64,000 nt of DNA, from contig NZ_LT629740.1 of NCBI RefSeq assembly GCF_900105165.1, forward strand, positions 620,001-684,000. The letters run 5' to 3'. Position numbers and translations under genes: made by a program. Below are positions 55,173-64,000 of this stretch, in pieces. This stretch comes from Mucilaginibacter mallensis. GTDB taxonomy: Bacteria; Bacteroidota; Bacteroidia; Sphingobacteriales; Sphingobacteriaceae. The number at the start of each line of letters is the position of its first letter. Positions within the stretch are counted from its first letter, which is position 1. The notes below the pieces were generated by a model. It ran no database searches, had not been told where the DNA came from, and saw nothing but the letters and a program-made list of their open reading frames with translations.

Positions 55173-55265
55173 AAGAGGCTATTAGTTAAAGTATATAGGT
55201 TATCTGGTTAAAAAAGCTATGCCGGGGGGCTTGCGTTTAAATTAATTAAAACCATCACGCATCTC

Positions 55266-55303
55266 TCTAAATAGAAATTTGCAATACAGGCAATCGATTG
55301 CTT
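55266..55303 (-). promoter_or_regulatory. LacI-type operator and promoter for the CE15 gene
   Basis: A near-perfect extended palindrome with core GCAATCGATTGC (55290-55301). On the minus strand its TTG (55293-55291) is 17 nt from TATTTAGA (55273-55266), a weak -7 match shared with the xylA promoter. It is 118 nt before the ATG. Confidence 0.6.
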
Positions 55304-55537
55304 GTATTTATAGCATAAATATATTATTCCTCCTGATAGTATGTTATAGTATTATATATTGATATTTAGCTGTTTACCAATTACATAAAACACCGTCCAT
55401 CTCTTTTGTTGGTGAACATTATATGTCACTGTGTTTAGCCTAACTTTTACTCCAATAAGGAATATGGCTTGAATATTATAACTAGCAGCTATTTTGTTAT
55501 ATACTATAATAATTATTAAGTAATAATAAGAAAAATA

Positions 55538-55577
55538 CTGCAATCGATTGCAGTTGTAAATTTAATTTTTATATTTG
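55538..55577 (+). promoter_or_regulatory. LacI-type operator and promoter of the ECF sigma gene
   Basis: The perfect 16-bp palindrome CTGCAATCGATTGCAG (55538-55553) contains TTG at 55548-55550; after 19 nt comes TATATTTG (55570-55577), a full match to the -7 consensus, 67 nt before the GTG start. The 471-nt gap (55173-55643) holds this site and the divergent CE15 site; nothing else is evident. Confidence 0.75.
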
Positions 55578-55643
55578 TTTTACCAATTGTAACAACTTAT
55601 TTACAGTTCTGTCATTATTTATTTTTCTTAAAAAAATAATAAA

Positions 55644-56225
55644 GTGCATAGTCCTCAACCTATATCAAACGAAAACGTAATCCGGTTATGGCATAATTTC
55701 AGGATGGGGGATGAATGCTCCTATACCAGCTTAATGGAAATTTTTACCAACCCAATGTTCAGGTATGGGAGCAGGTTTGCCGATAGTGATGATTTTGTAA
55801 AAGACTGTATCCAGGATGTGTTTTTTGAATTGTGGAACCGCAGGGAAAGGATCAGGCAGGCTGAATGCGTAAAGGCATATTTGTTTAAGGCACTCCGTAT
55901 GCGCATCTTCCGCGAAAAGTCGAAGTGGAAATTGACCGAGGTTCTTGAAGAAAACTATAAATTTATAATTGAGTTTGATGTTGAGGTAAACATTATACAA
56001 CAAGAATTATCAGAGGAGATCTGTTTAAAGCTCAAAAAAATACTGGAAAGCCTCCCAAAGCGCCAGAAGGAAATATTGTACCTGCGGTTTTATGAAGGCA
56101 TGACCCAGGAAAAAATAGCGGAAGTGATGAATATCAATCGTCAGTCTGTTTATAATCTTTTGCACGAATCTATCTTATGTTTAAGAAAATACTGGTTAAA
56201 AAGCCCGGTTTATTACTGCCTGTAG
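55644..56225 (+). CDS. ECF-type RNA polymerase sigma factor
   Basis: A 193-residue sigma factor with region 2 (DDFVKDCIQDVFFELWNRRERI) and region 4 (LPKRQKEILYLRFYEGMTQEKIAEVMNINRQSV, split here by the usual linker). No ATG is near the start; GTG at 55644 is taken. It is followed after 115 nt by a FecR-type anti-sigma gene and then SusC with an STN domain, the standard Bacteroidetes trans-envelope signalling set. A LacI-type operator covers its promoter, which is unusual for these genes. Confidence 0.9.
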   Translation: MHSPQPISNENVIRLWHNFRMGDECSYTSLMEIFTNPMFRYGSRFADSDDFVKDCIQDVFFELWNRRERIRQAECVKAYLFKALRMRIFREKSKWKLTEVLEENYKFIIEFDVEVNIIQQELSEEICLKLKKILESLPKRQKEILYLRFYEGMTQEKIAEVMNINRQSVYNLLHESILCLRKYWLKSPVYYCL

Positions 56226-56340
56226 TAAAGCCTCCTTATCCTTCACATCCCCACAAAAAATAAATTAAATTTTTTCAGTAGATTTTAATGTTTTCGGAAT
56301 ATATCAGGTAATAGACCAAATCTTTTCTTACCTGAATTGT

Positions 56341-57432
56341 ATGCCTGATAATAATTATTGTAAAGTCGACGATTTTTTGTTAGACGATAGCTTTGTAGAG
56401 TGGGTTTTGGGAGGTACTCCCGAACTGAACAGCTATTGGGATAATTTTCTGTCAACAAAACCTGAATGCGAGGAAAACTTTAGTCAGGCCCGGAGCATTA
56501 TCTTATCCTTAAAAATTAAGCCTGTAAAAGAGCTATCCCAGCAGCAAGTTGATGAGCTGATAGCGGGGGTTATAGCCAGGCAGCAGGCCGCACAGAGTGC
56601 CAAAATTGTAGCGCTGCCACAAAGAAAACCAAAAAGAGATATCCGTTTCAGGTACGCTGCTGTAATAGCCATGTTTATTTCGCTATGCTGGCTTGGGTAT
56701 AATGCCCATAAAACTAAGAAACATGTAAATGCCCCAGTTGCATTTGTGCAGACTTATCACCAGGTTACAAATAATGGATCGGCGCCAATGCTGGTTAAGC
56801 TGCCCGATAACAGCACTATAATTTTAAAACCTAATGCCCAATTGCGTTATCCAAACACCTTTACCGGCAATAAGCGCGAAGTTTATTTAAATGGCGAAGC
56901 CTTTTTTGAGGTAAGTAAAAATAAGGCGAAACCATTTTTTGTGTATTCAAACGAATTAACGGTTCGCGTGGTTGGAACCAGCTTTGTAGTTAAAGCTGAT
57001 AAAGCCGACAAGCAATTTAAAATTATAGTGAGCACCGGCAGGGTGGAGGTATTCACTTCAGTTAAAAAAGGCGATGCTGCCAGCAATAAACAGGCTATTG
57101 TATTAACACCAAATCAGCAGGGGATATTATACCGCAATGAGGAGCGTCTGGAAAAAGCCAACCTCAAAAAGCCGTTACTACTTTCAAAGGAATCAACAAG
57201 CTTACATTTCAATTTTGTAGGCACACCATTTTCCAAAGTGATCTCCACGCTTGACGAGGCATACGGGGTAAATATTATTTACAATGAAAAAGTAATGGCC
57301 AATTGCCAGTTAACAGCTTCATTGATTGATCAGCCTTTGGATGAACGGCTCAAACTTATTTGTAAGGCTGTTGAGGCTGATTATAAAATTATTGACGGCC
57401 AGATTATTATAGATGGTAAAGGCTGTAATTAA
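56341..57432 (+). CDS. FecR-family anti-sigma factor (DUF4974)
   Basis: A 363-residue inner-membrane protein. The N-terminal cytoplasmic part (about 100 residues) should bind the ECF sigma factor, one membrane helix is at about residues 102-120 (YAAVIAMFISLCWLGYNA), and the periplasmic part has the FecR domain (LPDNSTIILKPNAQLRYP; VYLNGEAFFEV) and C-terminal DUF4974 (HFNFVGTPFSKVISTLDE). It relays the state of the STN-containing SusC to the sigma factor. Confidence 0.92.
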   Translation: MPDNNYCKVDDFLLDDSFVEWVLGGTPELNSYWDNFLSTKPECEENFSQARSIILSLKIKPVKELSQQQVDELIAGVIARQQAAQSAKIVALPQRKPKRDIRFRYAAVIAMFISLCWLGYNAHKTKKHVNAPVAFVQTYHQVTNNGSAPMLVKLPDNSTIILKPNAQLRYPNTFTGNKREVYLNGEAFFEVSKNKAKPFFVYSNELTVRVVGTSFVVKADKADKQFKIIVSTGRVEVFTSVKKGDAASNKQAIVLTPNQQGILYRNEERLEKANLKKPLLLSKESTSLHFNFVGTPFSKVISTLDEAYGVNIIYNEKVMANCQLTASLIDQPLDERLKLICKAVEADYKIIDGQIIIDGKGCN

Positions 57433-57484
57433 TAGATTAATTAACTAAACCTTAAGCATATGTAAAAAAGATACTCAAAAAGAA

Positions 57485-57558
57485 ATCGGCAGTGCTGTAA
57501 CACTGCCGATAAGTCGGTTTCTTCCTGTGATCTAGATCTCGAAACTCTATACAGGAAG
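57485..57558 (+). promoter_or_regulatory. Hairpin-rich leader before the STN-SusC gene
   Basis: ATCGGCAGTG and CACTGCCGAT form a perfect 10-bp hairpin (57485-57510). A second stem pairs 57521-57528 with 57551-57558. CCGATAAGTCGG (57506-57517) can form an alternative hairpin competing with the first. There is no long U-tract after the first stem, so a simple terminator is unlikely. Confidence 0.45.
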
Positions 57559-57602
57559 GCTTTTGTCGAATTTTTAATAAATCCAGCTAACCAATCAAAT
57601 TT

Positions 57603-60600
57603 ATGAAAAAAAATCATTTATTCACCACCATTATGCGCATAACGGTTATAAACATTGCTCTAAGCTTAACCTTAATTGGTGCGGCTATGGCAAGTAATAC
57701 GGTTGCTCAGGTGTTAGATCGTAAACTAACCATTAGTGTGAAGGATAAAGAAATGTGCAAAGTTTTGGCTACCATTGAAAAGGAAGCCAATATCACCTTT
57801 GTTTATAGTCCTGTACTCATACAATCCAATAACAAAGTTACCGCATCCTTTAAAAACGAAGCGCTCTCAACAGTACTTTCAAAGCTGCTAACAGCCCAGA
57901 ATATAAAGTACGAGGTATCGGGCAATGCTATCGTTTTAAACAGGATTATACGCCCTGCTGATAAGGCGGACGATGAACAATCTGTTCAAAATTCCCCGCC
58001 TCAGGCAATACTCATCAGGGGTAATGTTACCAACGAAGCCGGTACTATTTTACCGGGTGTAAGCGTAGCTATAAAAGGCAGCAGCGCCGCTGTAGCCACC
58101 AATAGCAAAGGCGACTTTTTAATTAGTGTGCCCGATGATAACGCAGTACTTATTTTCAGATACGTGGGTTTTGTAACACAGGAAATTGCCGTTAAGGGGC
58201 TTACTACCATTAATGTTAAACTTAAGGATGATACACGCGGCCTAAATGAAGTTGTGGTTGTTGGTTACGGCTCGCAACGCCGGGCTGATGTAACAGGCGC
58301 AATTTCGTCAGTAAGTGGCAGTACGCTAACATCATTGCCAACAGCCGGTATTGATGAAGCTTTACAGGGCCGCGTTGCCGGTTTAAGTGTCACCAATAAT
58401 GGCTCTCCGGGCACTGCACCGCTGGTGGTTATCCGGGGTATCAGCTCAATTACATTCGGGTCCGATCCATTGTATGTAGTGGATGGTTTTCCTTTAAACG
58501 GAGGCCTAACCAGTTTCGATGCCAGGGATGTAGAAAATGTACAGGTACTGAAGGACGCCAGTGCTGCTGCCATATACGGTTCAAGGGCAACAAACGGTGT
58601 TATATTGATCACTACTAAAAAAGGGTCAAGGAACGGAAAAATTAGTATGAGCCTTAACTCCTATATAGGCGTTCAGAATCCTGCAAAATACATGGATTTG
58701 CTGAATACTAACCAATATGTACAGTATGCCACAGCTCTTGATGGTGCCGGTAGTTTGCCGCCACGCTTTTCGCCGGCAAACTTTAATGCGCCTGTATATG
58801 CAGGAGCCGCGCAAACCTATGCGCAAACCAATACCGATTGGCAGCGTGCCTATTTTAAAACCAATGCTTTGCTAACATCAACTAATTTTTCATTAAGTGG
58901 TGGTAATGATGTATCCAGGTTTTACAGTTCGGCTGGTTGGTTTAAGCAGGATGGTATTGCCCAGGGTTTAAGTTACCAAAGGCTGAATTACCGTATCAAC
59001 TCTGATCATATTGTAAACAAGTTTCTTACCGTTGGCGAAAACTTGTACATAGCAGGTTCAGTACAGCATTATGACCCTACCCAGGGTAATCGTACTCCAC
59101 TTACCAACGTAATACGCATGCCGCCTTATATCCCGCTGCATGATCCGACAAAACAAGGCGGTTACCAGGGTCCAATAAGCAGTTTTGACGGATCTGACCC
59201 TACCAACCCCGTTGAATATGCTCTGATAGGTTCAAATACTATAAATACAACAGATATATTGGGAACCTTATATGCTGAATTTAACTTTACTTCATGGCTG
59301 AAATTCAGGTCGACCTTTGGCGGTAATTACATTGTAGGCCTGCAAAATAATTATACACCAATCTTTAATGATGGTGGTACTTTAAATGCTTCGGCTGCTT
59401 CAATAGCTTACCAAAGGCAAACGGTTTTCAATAAACTATTTACTGAGCAGCTGTCATTTGATAAAACATATGGCCTGCACCACATAACAGCCCTTGGTGT
59501 TTTTGAATCGCAGGGAGCGCACTTTATTACCGATAATGAGTCGGGCAACCAGGCGCTTAACTCGGTGAATACCTTGCAAGGGGCCAGTAACATTGCTGCC
59601 AATAATATTAATGAGGACAATTTATTGCAATCATTAGTAGGCCGTGTTACTTATGACTATGCCGATAAATACATGTTAAGTGCCTCTATCCGCCGTGATG
59701 GCTTATCTATCTGGTCGCCGGGGCATAAATTTGCCAGCTTTCCCGCAGTTTCAGCAGGCTGGAACATCGCCCATGAGGACTTCATGAAAACCAATAAGGT
59801 TATTTCTGATCTTAAATTAAGGGCTGGTTATGGTATTACAGGTAATAACCCTAACTCATTAGGTAATTACCCTTATCTGTCACCTGTACAGCTCGATAAC
59901 GCGTTTTATGATATTGGTAATGGAAGTATTGGTAACCCCAATTCATCCTATACAAGTGGGTTAACCAACCCTTTGCTAAACTGGGAAAAAACCAAACAGC
60001 TTAACATTGGCCTCGATCTGGGTTTCCTGAATAATAAATTTACGGTAGTCACCGAGTTTTATAAAAGAAAAACAGATAACCTTATCCTGAATGTGCCTAC
60101 ACCGCCAAGTCAGGGTTTCCAGGGCAGCGGATCATTGCAAAATATAGCTTCAATGCAAAACGTTGGTCTTGAGCTTCAATTAGGGTATCACAAAACAAAC
60201 GGCGATTTCAGATATGATGTTACCGGTTTGTTGAGCGTGGTGCGTAACAAGGTATTGCACCTGCAAACAGCATCAGCTTCTATTCCCTCAGGCAGCGATC
60301 CCGACTTTGGCGGTGGGGATGCCTTCACCAACACTACAGCCGGCCAGTCTATCCAGTATTTTTATGGATGGATAGCGCAAGGTATCTTCCAGTCGCAGGC
60401 ACAAATTGACGCGTTAAATGCTAAGGCGGTGGCTAAACATGGTGCAGGCTCAGTTTACCAGCCAAATGCTGCTCCCGGCGATATCATGTTTAAGGATGTC
60501 AACGGCGATGGTATAGTTGATGCTAATGACCGTACCAACCTGGGCAGCTTTATGCCTTCGTATACCTACTCTGTAAATTATAGCGCTACTTATAAAAGTT

Positions 60601-61061
60601 TCGACTGTACTATATTCTTCCAGGGAGTTGAGGGTAATAAGGTATTAAACGCCTTGCGCATAATTGAAGAGGGTATGCCAAGGTTATTCAACTCTGATAC
60701 ACAGGTGTTAAACGCCTGGACACCATCCAACACCAACACTGATATTCCACGCACAATTAATGGTGATCCAAACCGTAACGGCAGGCTTTCATCACGTTGG
60801 ATTGAGGACGGTTCATACCTGAGGTTGAAGAATGTGATCTTCGGTTACACCCTGCCGGCAGGCGTATTCGGTACACCGGCAACAGCGGTTATTAAGCGTT
60901 TAAGGTTATATGTATCCGGTCAAAACCTCATCACTTTTACAGGTTACAAAGGGTATGATCCTGAGATCGGTTCAAAGAATGGCACCTTAACTAATGGCGT
61001 CGATTTCGGACAATATCCATCGGCCCGTACATTTCAATTTGGTATACAAGCAGGTTTTTAA
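57603..61061 (+). CDS. SusC/RagA-type TonB-dependent transporter with STN signalling domain
   Basis: A 1152-residue outer-membrane protein, about 100 residues longer than the other two SusC proteins here because of an N-terminal STN (secretin/TonB) domain (about residues 40-115: KLTISVKDKEMCKVLATIEK). The regulatory-like domain (GNVTNEAGTILPGVSVAIKG), TonB-box region (NEVVVVGYGSQRR), plug and beta barrel follow. The STN domain contacts FecR in the periplasm, so ligand binding can activate the ECF sigma factor. SusD lies 28 nt downstream. The ligand is unknown; the LacI site upstream hints at a plant polysaccharide. Confidence 0.93.
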   Translation: MKKNHLFTTIMRITVINIALSLTLIGAAMASNTVAQVLDRKLTISVKDKEMCKVLATIEKEANITFVYSPVLIQSNNKVTASFKNEALSTVLSKLLTAQNIKYEVSGNAIVLNRIIRPADKADDEQSVQNSPPQAILIRGNVTNEAGTILPGVSVAIKGSSAAVATNSKGDFLISVPDDNAVLIFRYVGFVTQEIAVKGLTTINVKLKDDTRGLNEVVVVGYGSQRRADVTGAISSVSGSTLTSLPTAGIDEALQGRVAGLSVTNNGSPGTAPLVVIRGISSITFGSDPLYVVDGFPLNGGLTSFDARDVENVQVLKDASAAAIYGSRATNGVILITTKKGSRNGKISMSLNSYIGVQNPAKYMDLLNTNQYVQYATALDGAGSLPPRFSPANFNAPVYAGAAQTYAQTNTDWQRAYFKTNALLTSTNFSLSGGNDVSRFYSSAGWFKQDGIAQGLSYQRLNYRINSDHIVNKFLTVGENLYIAGSVQHYDPTQGNRTPLTNVIRMPPYIPLHDPTKQGGYQGPISSFDGSDPTNPVEYALIGSNTINTTDILGTLYAEFNFTSWLKFRSTFGGNYIVGLQNNYTPIFNDGGTLNASAASIAYQRQTVFNKLFTEQLSFDKTYGLHHITALGVFESQGAHFITDNESGNQALNSVNTLQGASNIAANNINEDNLLQSLVGRVTYDYADKYMLSASIRRDGLSIWSPGHKFASFPAVSAGWNIAHEDFMKTNKVISDLKLRAGYGITGNNPNSLGNYPYLSPVQLDNAFYDIGNGSIGNPNSSYTSGLTNPLLNWEKTKQLNIGLDLGFLNNKFTVVTEFYKRKTDNLILNVPTPPSQGFQGSGSLQNIASMQNVGLELQLGYHKTNGDFRYDVTGLLSVVRNKVLHLQTASASIPSGSDPDFGGGDAFTNTTAGQSIQYFYGWIAQGIFQSQAQIDALNAKAVAKHGAGSVYQPNAAPGDIMFKDVNGDGIVDANDRTNLGSFMPSYTYSVNYSATYKSFDCTIFFQGVEGNKVLNALRIIEEGMPRLFNSDTQVLNAWTPSNTNTDIPRTINGDPNRNGRLSSRWIEDGSYLRLKNVIFGYTLPAGVFGTPATAVIKRLRLYVSGQNLITFTGYKGYDPEIGSKNGTLTNGVDFGQYPSARTFQFGIQAGF

Positions 61062-61089
61062 GCAAAAAATATAAATAAAAAGAAACTAT

Positions 61090-62628
61090 ATGAAAAAGTT
61101 TAAAATTTATTTGGGATTGGTTACAGCAGCCATTTTAGCTGTTGTAATTACGGTTTCCTGTAACAAGTCACTTAATACCGTTAATCCAAATGTTGTAACA
61201 ACCAGCAATTACTTTACTACATCCAGTCAGTTAGTTGAGGCTGTAAATGCAGCTTACGGAGCATGGCGCGGATCGAACCTTGTTGGGCGTGAGTGGTTCT
61301 TTTTACATGATTTACGGAGCGATGATGTAGCTACAGGCGGCAGCCAGTTGGAAGCAGCAAGACATCAGATATTATTGGGTGTGGTTGACCCATCTAACCC
61401 AATAATGAATGCGAACTGGAACAGTTTGTATACCGTTATCCACAGGGCAAACACTGTTTTGGATAATGCGCCGAATATAAAGGATAACCCAACACTGGTA
61501 GCCAGAACAGTTGGCGAAGCTGAATTTTTACGCGGATGGGCCTACTTTGACCTGGCAAGCCAGTGGGGCAGTGTTCCTATTTACACATCAACTGTAAAAT
61601 CGCCGTCTGATTATAAGCCTAAATCGCCGATAGCAGATGTTTTTGCACAGGCCGTGAGTGATTTAAAGGCCGCCGCGGCAGTATTGCCAGGTAAATCAGG
61701 TACTGATCTGGGGCGTGCAACTGCATCCGCCGCTAATGCTATGCTTGGGCGTGTATTAATGCAAACCGGCGACTATGCAGGCGCTAAAGCGGCGTTGCTA
61801 AAAATACCGACAACAGGTGCCGACGGTTACCAGCTTACCGACCGTTACCTGGATAATTTTGAAGAAGAAACCGAATTTTGCAAAGAATCGATCTTCGAAA
61901 TTATTTATGTTGATAAAGGCGACAACAATTTTAACTGGGGCAGCGCCACAGGCGATGGCCCAAGTGCCGATCAAACTACGGTGCGCAACCAGGAATACAA
62001 CCCCATTGGTTGGAGAAACCTTATCCCATCAGATAAAGTGCTGAATGAGTTTGAGAGCACTGCAACGGGGGCTACTAAAACAGATCCTCGCTATTCCTAC
62101 AGCTTTTATCAAACAGGGGATACCTTTGATAACGGTACCGCCACATTGGTTGATGCCGACCAGAACGGAAATTCATCTACCGTAAACGGGAAAACAATAA
62201 AGGTTGGTTTCCGGAAATTCCAGTTGATTTATAAGGAAGACAGGGCTACTGCAGCTTTTCACCCGGGTAGCAATAACCAGCGTATTTTGCGTTATGCCGA
62301 AGTTTTATTAAACCTTGCAGAGTGTGAAAACGAACTGGGAAATACCGCTGCTGCCGTTGCCTACTTAAACCAGGTAAGGGCAAGAGCAAGTGTTGCCATG
62401 CCTCCTTATCCTACAACTCAGTTCCCGGTAAGTACTAAAGCGGATGTTGTGAAAGCGATTATGCACGAAAAAACAGCTGAAATGACTGATGAAGAGGTAA
62501 GAAATGTTGATATCATACGCTGGCGGGCAAAAGGCTATTTCGCCACCGAGCCACTGTCATGGTATTCGCCTGATAAACTGTACCTGCCTATTCCGCAATC
62601 AGAAATAGATAACAATCCTAAACTATAA
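61090..62628 (+). CDS. SusD-like outer-membrane lipoprotein
   Basis: A 512-residue lipoprotein with signal sequence and lipobox VITVSC (Cys 24). SusD/RagB features are AEFLRGWAYFDLASQWGSVPI, ANAMLGRVLMQTGDYAGAK and the C-terminal AEVLLNLAECENELGN and YLPIPQSEIDNNPKL. It pairs with the STN-containing SusC as the capture protein. Its ligand is unknown. Confidence 0.93.
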   Translation: MKKFKIYLGLVTAAILAVVITVSCNKSLNTVNPNVVTTSNYFTTSSQLVEAVNAAYGAWRGSNLVGREWFFLHDLRSDDVATGGSQLEAARHQILLGVVDPSNPIMNANWNSLYTVIHRANTVLDNAPNIKDNPTLVARTVGEAEFLRGWAYFDLASQWGSVPIYTSTVKSPSDYKPKSPIADVFAQAVSDLKAAAAVLPGKSGTDLGRATASAANAMLGRVLMQTGDYAGAKAALLKIPTTGADGYQLTDRYLDNFEEETEFCKESIFEIIYVDKGDNNFNWGSATGDGPSADQTTVRNQEYNPIGWRNLIPSDKVLNEFESTATGATKTDPRYSYSFYQTGDTFDNGTATLVDADQNGNSSTVNGKTIKVGFRKFQLIYKEDRATAAFHPGSNNQRILRYAEVLLNLAECENELGNTAAAVAYLNQVRARASVAMPPYPTTQFPVSTKADVVKAIMHEKTAEMTDEEVRNVDIIRWRAKGYFATEPLSWYSPDKLYLPIPQSEIDNNPKL

Positions 62629-62640
62629 AACAAACAATCC

Positions 62641-62674
62641 AACCAAAAGCTGCTGAAAGGCAGCTTTTGGTTTT
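62641..62674 (+). terminator. Intrinsic terminator after SusD
   Basis: AACCAAAAGCTGC and GCAGCTTTTGGTT form a 13-bp stem with a 6-nt loop and downstream T-rich sequence, 12 nt past the stop codon. Read-through could still reach the next gene at 62707. Confidence 0.8.
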
Positions 62675-62706
62675 AACCAAGCCCTGTTACCTAATCCTTT
62701 ATTTGT

Positions 62707-64000
62707 ATGCGATATATATACCTGCTTTGTGTTTCGGCGTTTTTTATCACTGCCTGCAAAAAATCTACCCCCACTTTATTTGTGCAGCTGCCGTCATCAG
62801 AAACAGGTATCCATTTTAACAATCTGATCACCGAAAATGATTCGATCAACCCTATTGACAACGCGTACATCTACAATGGTGGCGGGGTAGGCGTAGGTGA
62901 TTTTAATAATGATGGCCTGCAGGATATCTACTTTACAGGCAATATGGTTTCAAACCGCCTGTATTTAAATATGGGCAATTTTAAATTTAAGGATATTACC
63001 GACGAAGCCAGAGTAGCAGGCATGGGCAGATGGGCCCGGGGTGTGTCGGTTATCGATATTAATAATGATGGGCTGATGGATATTTACGTCTGTAATTCCC
63101 TGTCGCAGGATTCCACTAAAAGAACAAATTTACTGTACATAAACCAGGGGCCTGATAAAAACGGTATTCCTCATTTTAAGGAAATGGCGCATGAGTATGG
63201 GCTCGATATCCATCTGCACTCAACCATGGCCACCTTTTTTGATTATGATAACGATGGCGATCTTGATCTTTACATAGCAGTTAACGAGCCTAACCGTAAC
63301 TCCTACGCAAATGATTTCAGGCCTGTAATTAAGGATGGCACTTATCCCAGTACTGGTAAATTATACCGTAATGACTGGGATGCAAAATTAGGGCACCCGG
63401 TATTTCACGATGTATCAAAACAAGCGGGGGTAACCATTGAAGGTTATAGCCATGGTGTAACCATTGCCGATATTAACCGCGATGGCTGGAAGGATATTTA
63501 TGTTACCAATGATTTTATATCAAGCAATGTCCTCTACATCAATAACCACGACGGCACTTTTACTGATCGTTCAAAGGAATATTTTAAGCATACGTCCTTT
63601 AACGCAATGGGGCAGGATATTGAAGACCTGAACAATGACGGGCTGGCCGATGTGTTTGAACTAGACATGAATCCCGAAGATAATTACCGGAAAAAGATGA
63701 TGAGCATGGCAAACAGCTATCAAACTTTCCAGAATTTTGATCAGTACGGTTATCAGTATCAATATGTGAGGAACACCTTACAACTGAACCAGGGCCCCAG
63801 GGTTGGGCAAAATGATTCGATAGGCGCGCCGGCCTTTAGCGAGATTGGTTTTATGAGTGGCGTTGCCCAAACTGACTGGAGTTGGACGCCCATGATAACA
63901 GATTTTAATAATGATGGCTATCGCGATATAATTGTAACCAATGGCTACCCACGCGATGTAACCGACCATGATTTTATAACCTTCCGCAATAATCCCTATC
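62707..64000 (+). CDS. VCBS/FG-GAP repeat lipoprotein, 5' part (runs off the window)
   Basis: The ATG at 62707 opens a frame that continues to the window end (431 codons visible). It starts MRYIYLLCVSAFFITACKKS with lipobox Cys 17. Six Ca2+-binding-type blades are visible: DFNNDGLQDIYF, DINNDGLMDIYV, DYDNDGDLDLYI, DINRDGWKDIYV, DLNNDGLADVFE and DFNNDGYRDIIV, the D-x-[DN]-x-D-G pattern of integrin-like beta-propellers. Such proteins often follow SusC/SusD pairs in this phylum and are of unknown role, perhaps surface binding or an enzyme accessory. The C-terminus, where ASPIC/UnbV domains occur, is missing here. Confidence 0.85.
   Translation, partial: MRYIYLLCVSAFFITACKKSTPTLFVQLPSSETGIHFNNLITENDSINPIDNAYIYNGGGVGVGDFNNDGLQDIYFTGNMVSNRLYLNMGNFKFKDITDEARVAGMGRWARGVSVIDINNDGLMDIYVCNSLSQDSTKRTNLLYINQGPDKNGIPHFKEMAHEYGLDIHLHSTMATFFDYDNDGDLDLYIAVNEPNRNSYANDFRPVIKDGTYPSTGKLYRNDWDAKLGHPVFHDVSKQAGVTIEGYSHGVTIADINRDGWKDIYVTNDFISSNVLYINNHDGTFTDRSKEYFKHTSFNAMGQDIEDLNNDGLADVFELDMNPEDNYRKKMMSMANSYQTFQNFDQYGYQYQYVRNTLQLNQGPRVGQNDSIGAPAFSEIGFMSGVAQTDWSWTPMITDFNNDGYRDIIVTNGYPRDVTDHDFITFRNNPY

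Noticed and set aside
1..64000. tRNA, rRNA, phage, integrase or transposase genes
   Set aside because: None was recognised on either strand while reading the window; a covariance-model scan would be needed to exclude small RNAs.

Overview
The window looks like chromosomal DNA of a Bacteroidetes (Bacteroidota) bacterium, most likely a Sphingobacteriaceae member close to Mucilaginibacter or Pedobacter. The evidence is three SusC/SusD pairs, TonB-dependent receptors with or without an STN domain, an ECF sigma/FecR pair, lipoproteins with Bacteroidetes-type lipoboxes, -7 promoter boxes of the TAnnTTTG type and few Shine-Dalgarno sequences. I saw no rRNA, tRNA, CRISPR array, phage gene or transposase gene.

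Positions 1-4859 (+) are the end of a glycan-assembly operon: three glycosyltransferases (the first cut by the window edge), a Wzy/ligase-like membrane protein and a nucleotidyltransferase-fold protein. Positions 5112-9966 (-) are a tight four-gene operon of three radical SAM enzymes and one methyltransferase. It diverges from a methyltransferase-amidohydrolase pair (10216-12112). A glycosyltransferase and an ABC exporter follow (12301-15037, -). Together these resemble a surface-glycan or small-metabolite pathway that I cannot name.

Positions 15178-22712 hold a GH105 unsaturated-uronyl hydrolase convergent with a ROK regulator-SusC-SusD operon. Positions 23231-27064 hold a Tet(X)-like flavin monooxygenase with its TetR regulator, small ORFs and NhaA.

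Positions 27294-55172 form a glucuronoxylan utilisation locus. It encodes esterase/deacetylase enzymes, two LacI regulators, xylose isomerase and a xylose-type symporter, then a GH3, mannonate dehydratase, GH10 and GH115 operon, and then SusC, SusD, a TIG-domain surface lipoprotein, a GH10 with an inserted carbohydrate-binding domain and a CE15 glucuronoyl esterase. The inferred route is: surface GH10 and the SGBP/SusD cut and capture xylan; SusC imports oligomers; GH115, CE15 and other esterases strip side groups; GH3 releases xylose; the symporter and XylA feed central metabolism; and UxuA handles the glucuronate branch. A palindrome with core GCAATCGATTGC sits at the promoters of nearly all these units, so it is the probable LacI operator. 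A perfect copy also sits at the promoter of the downstream ECF sigma-FecR-SusC(STN)-SusD-VCBS cluster (55644 to the window end), which suggests a LacI-to-ECF cascade.

The xylan locus is interrupted at 34773-36185 by an AT-rich segment bounded by a perfect 23-bp inverted repeat. It carries two unrecognised genes, one with a HEPN-like R-x4-H motif. Several intergenic repeat families with long inverted ends are scattered through the window, one of them contributing the last codons of a glycosyltransferase and another the stop codons of two convergent xylanolytic genes. All functional calls are from reading the sequence; no database search was run.
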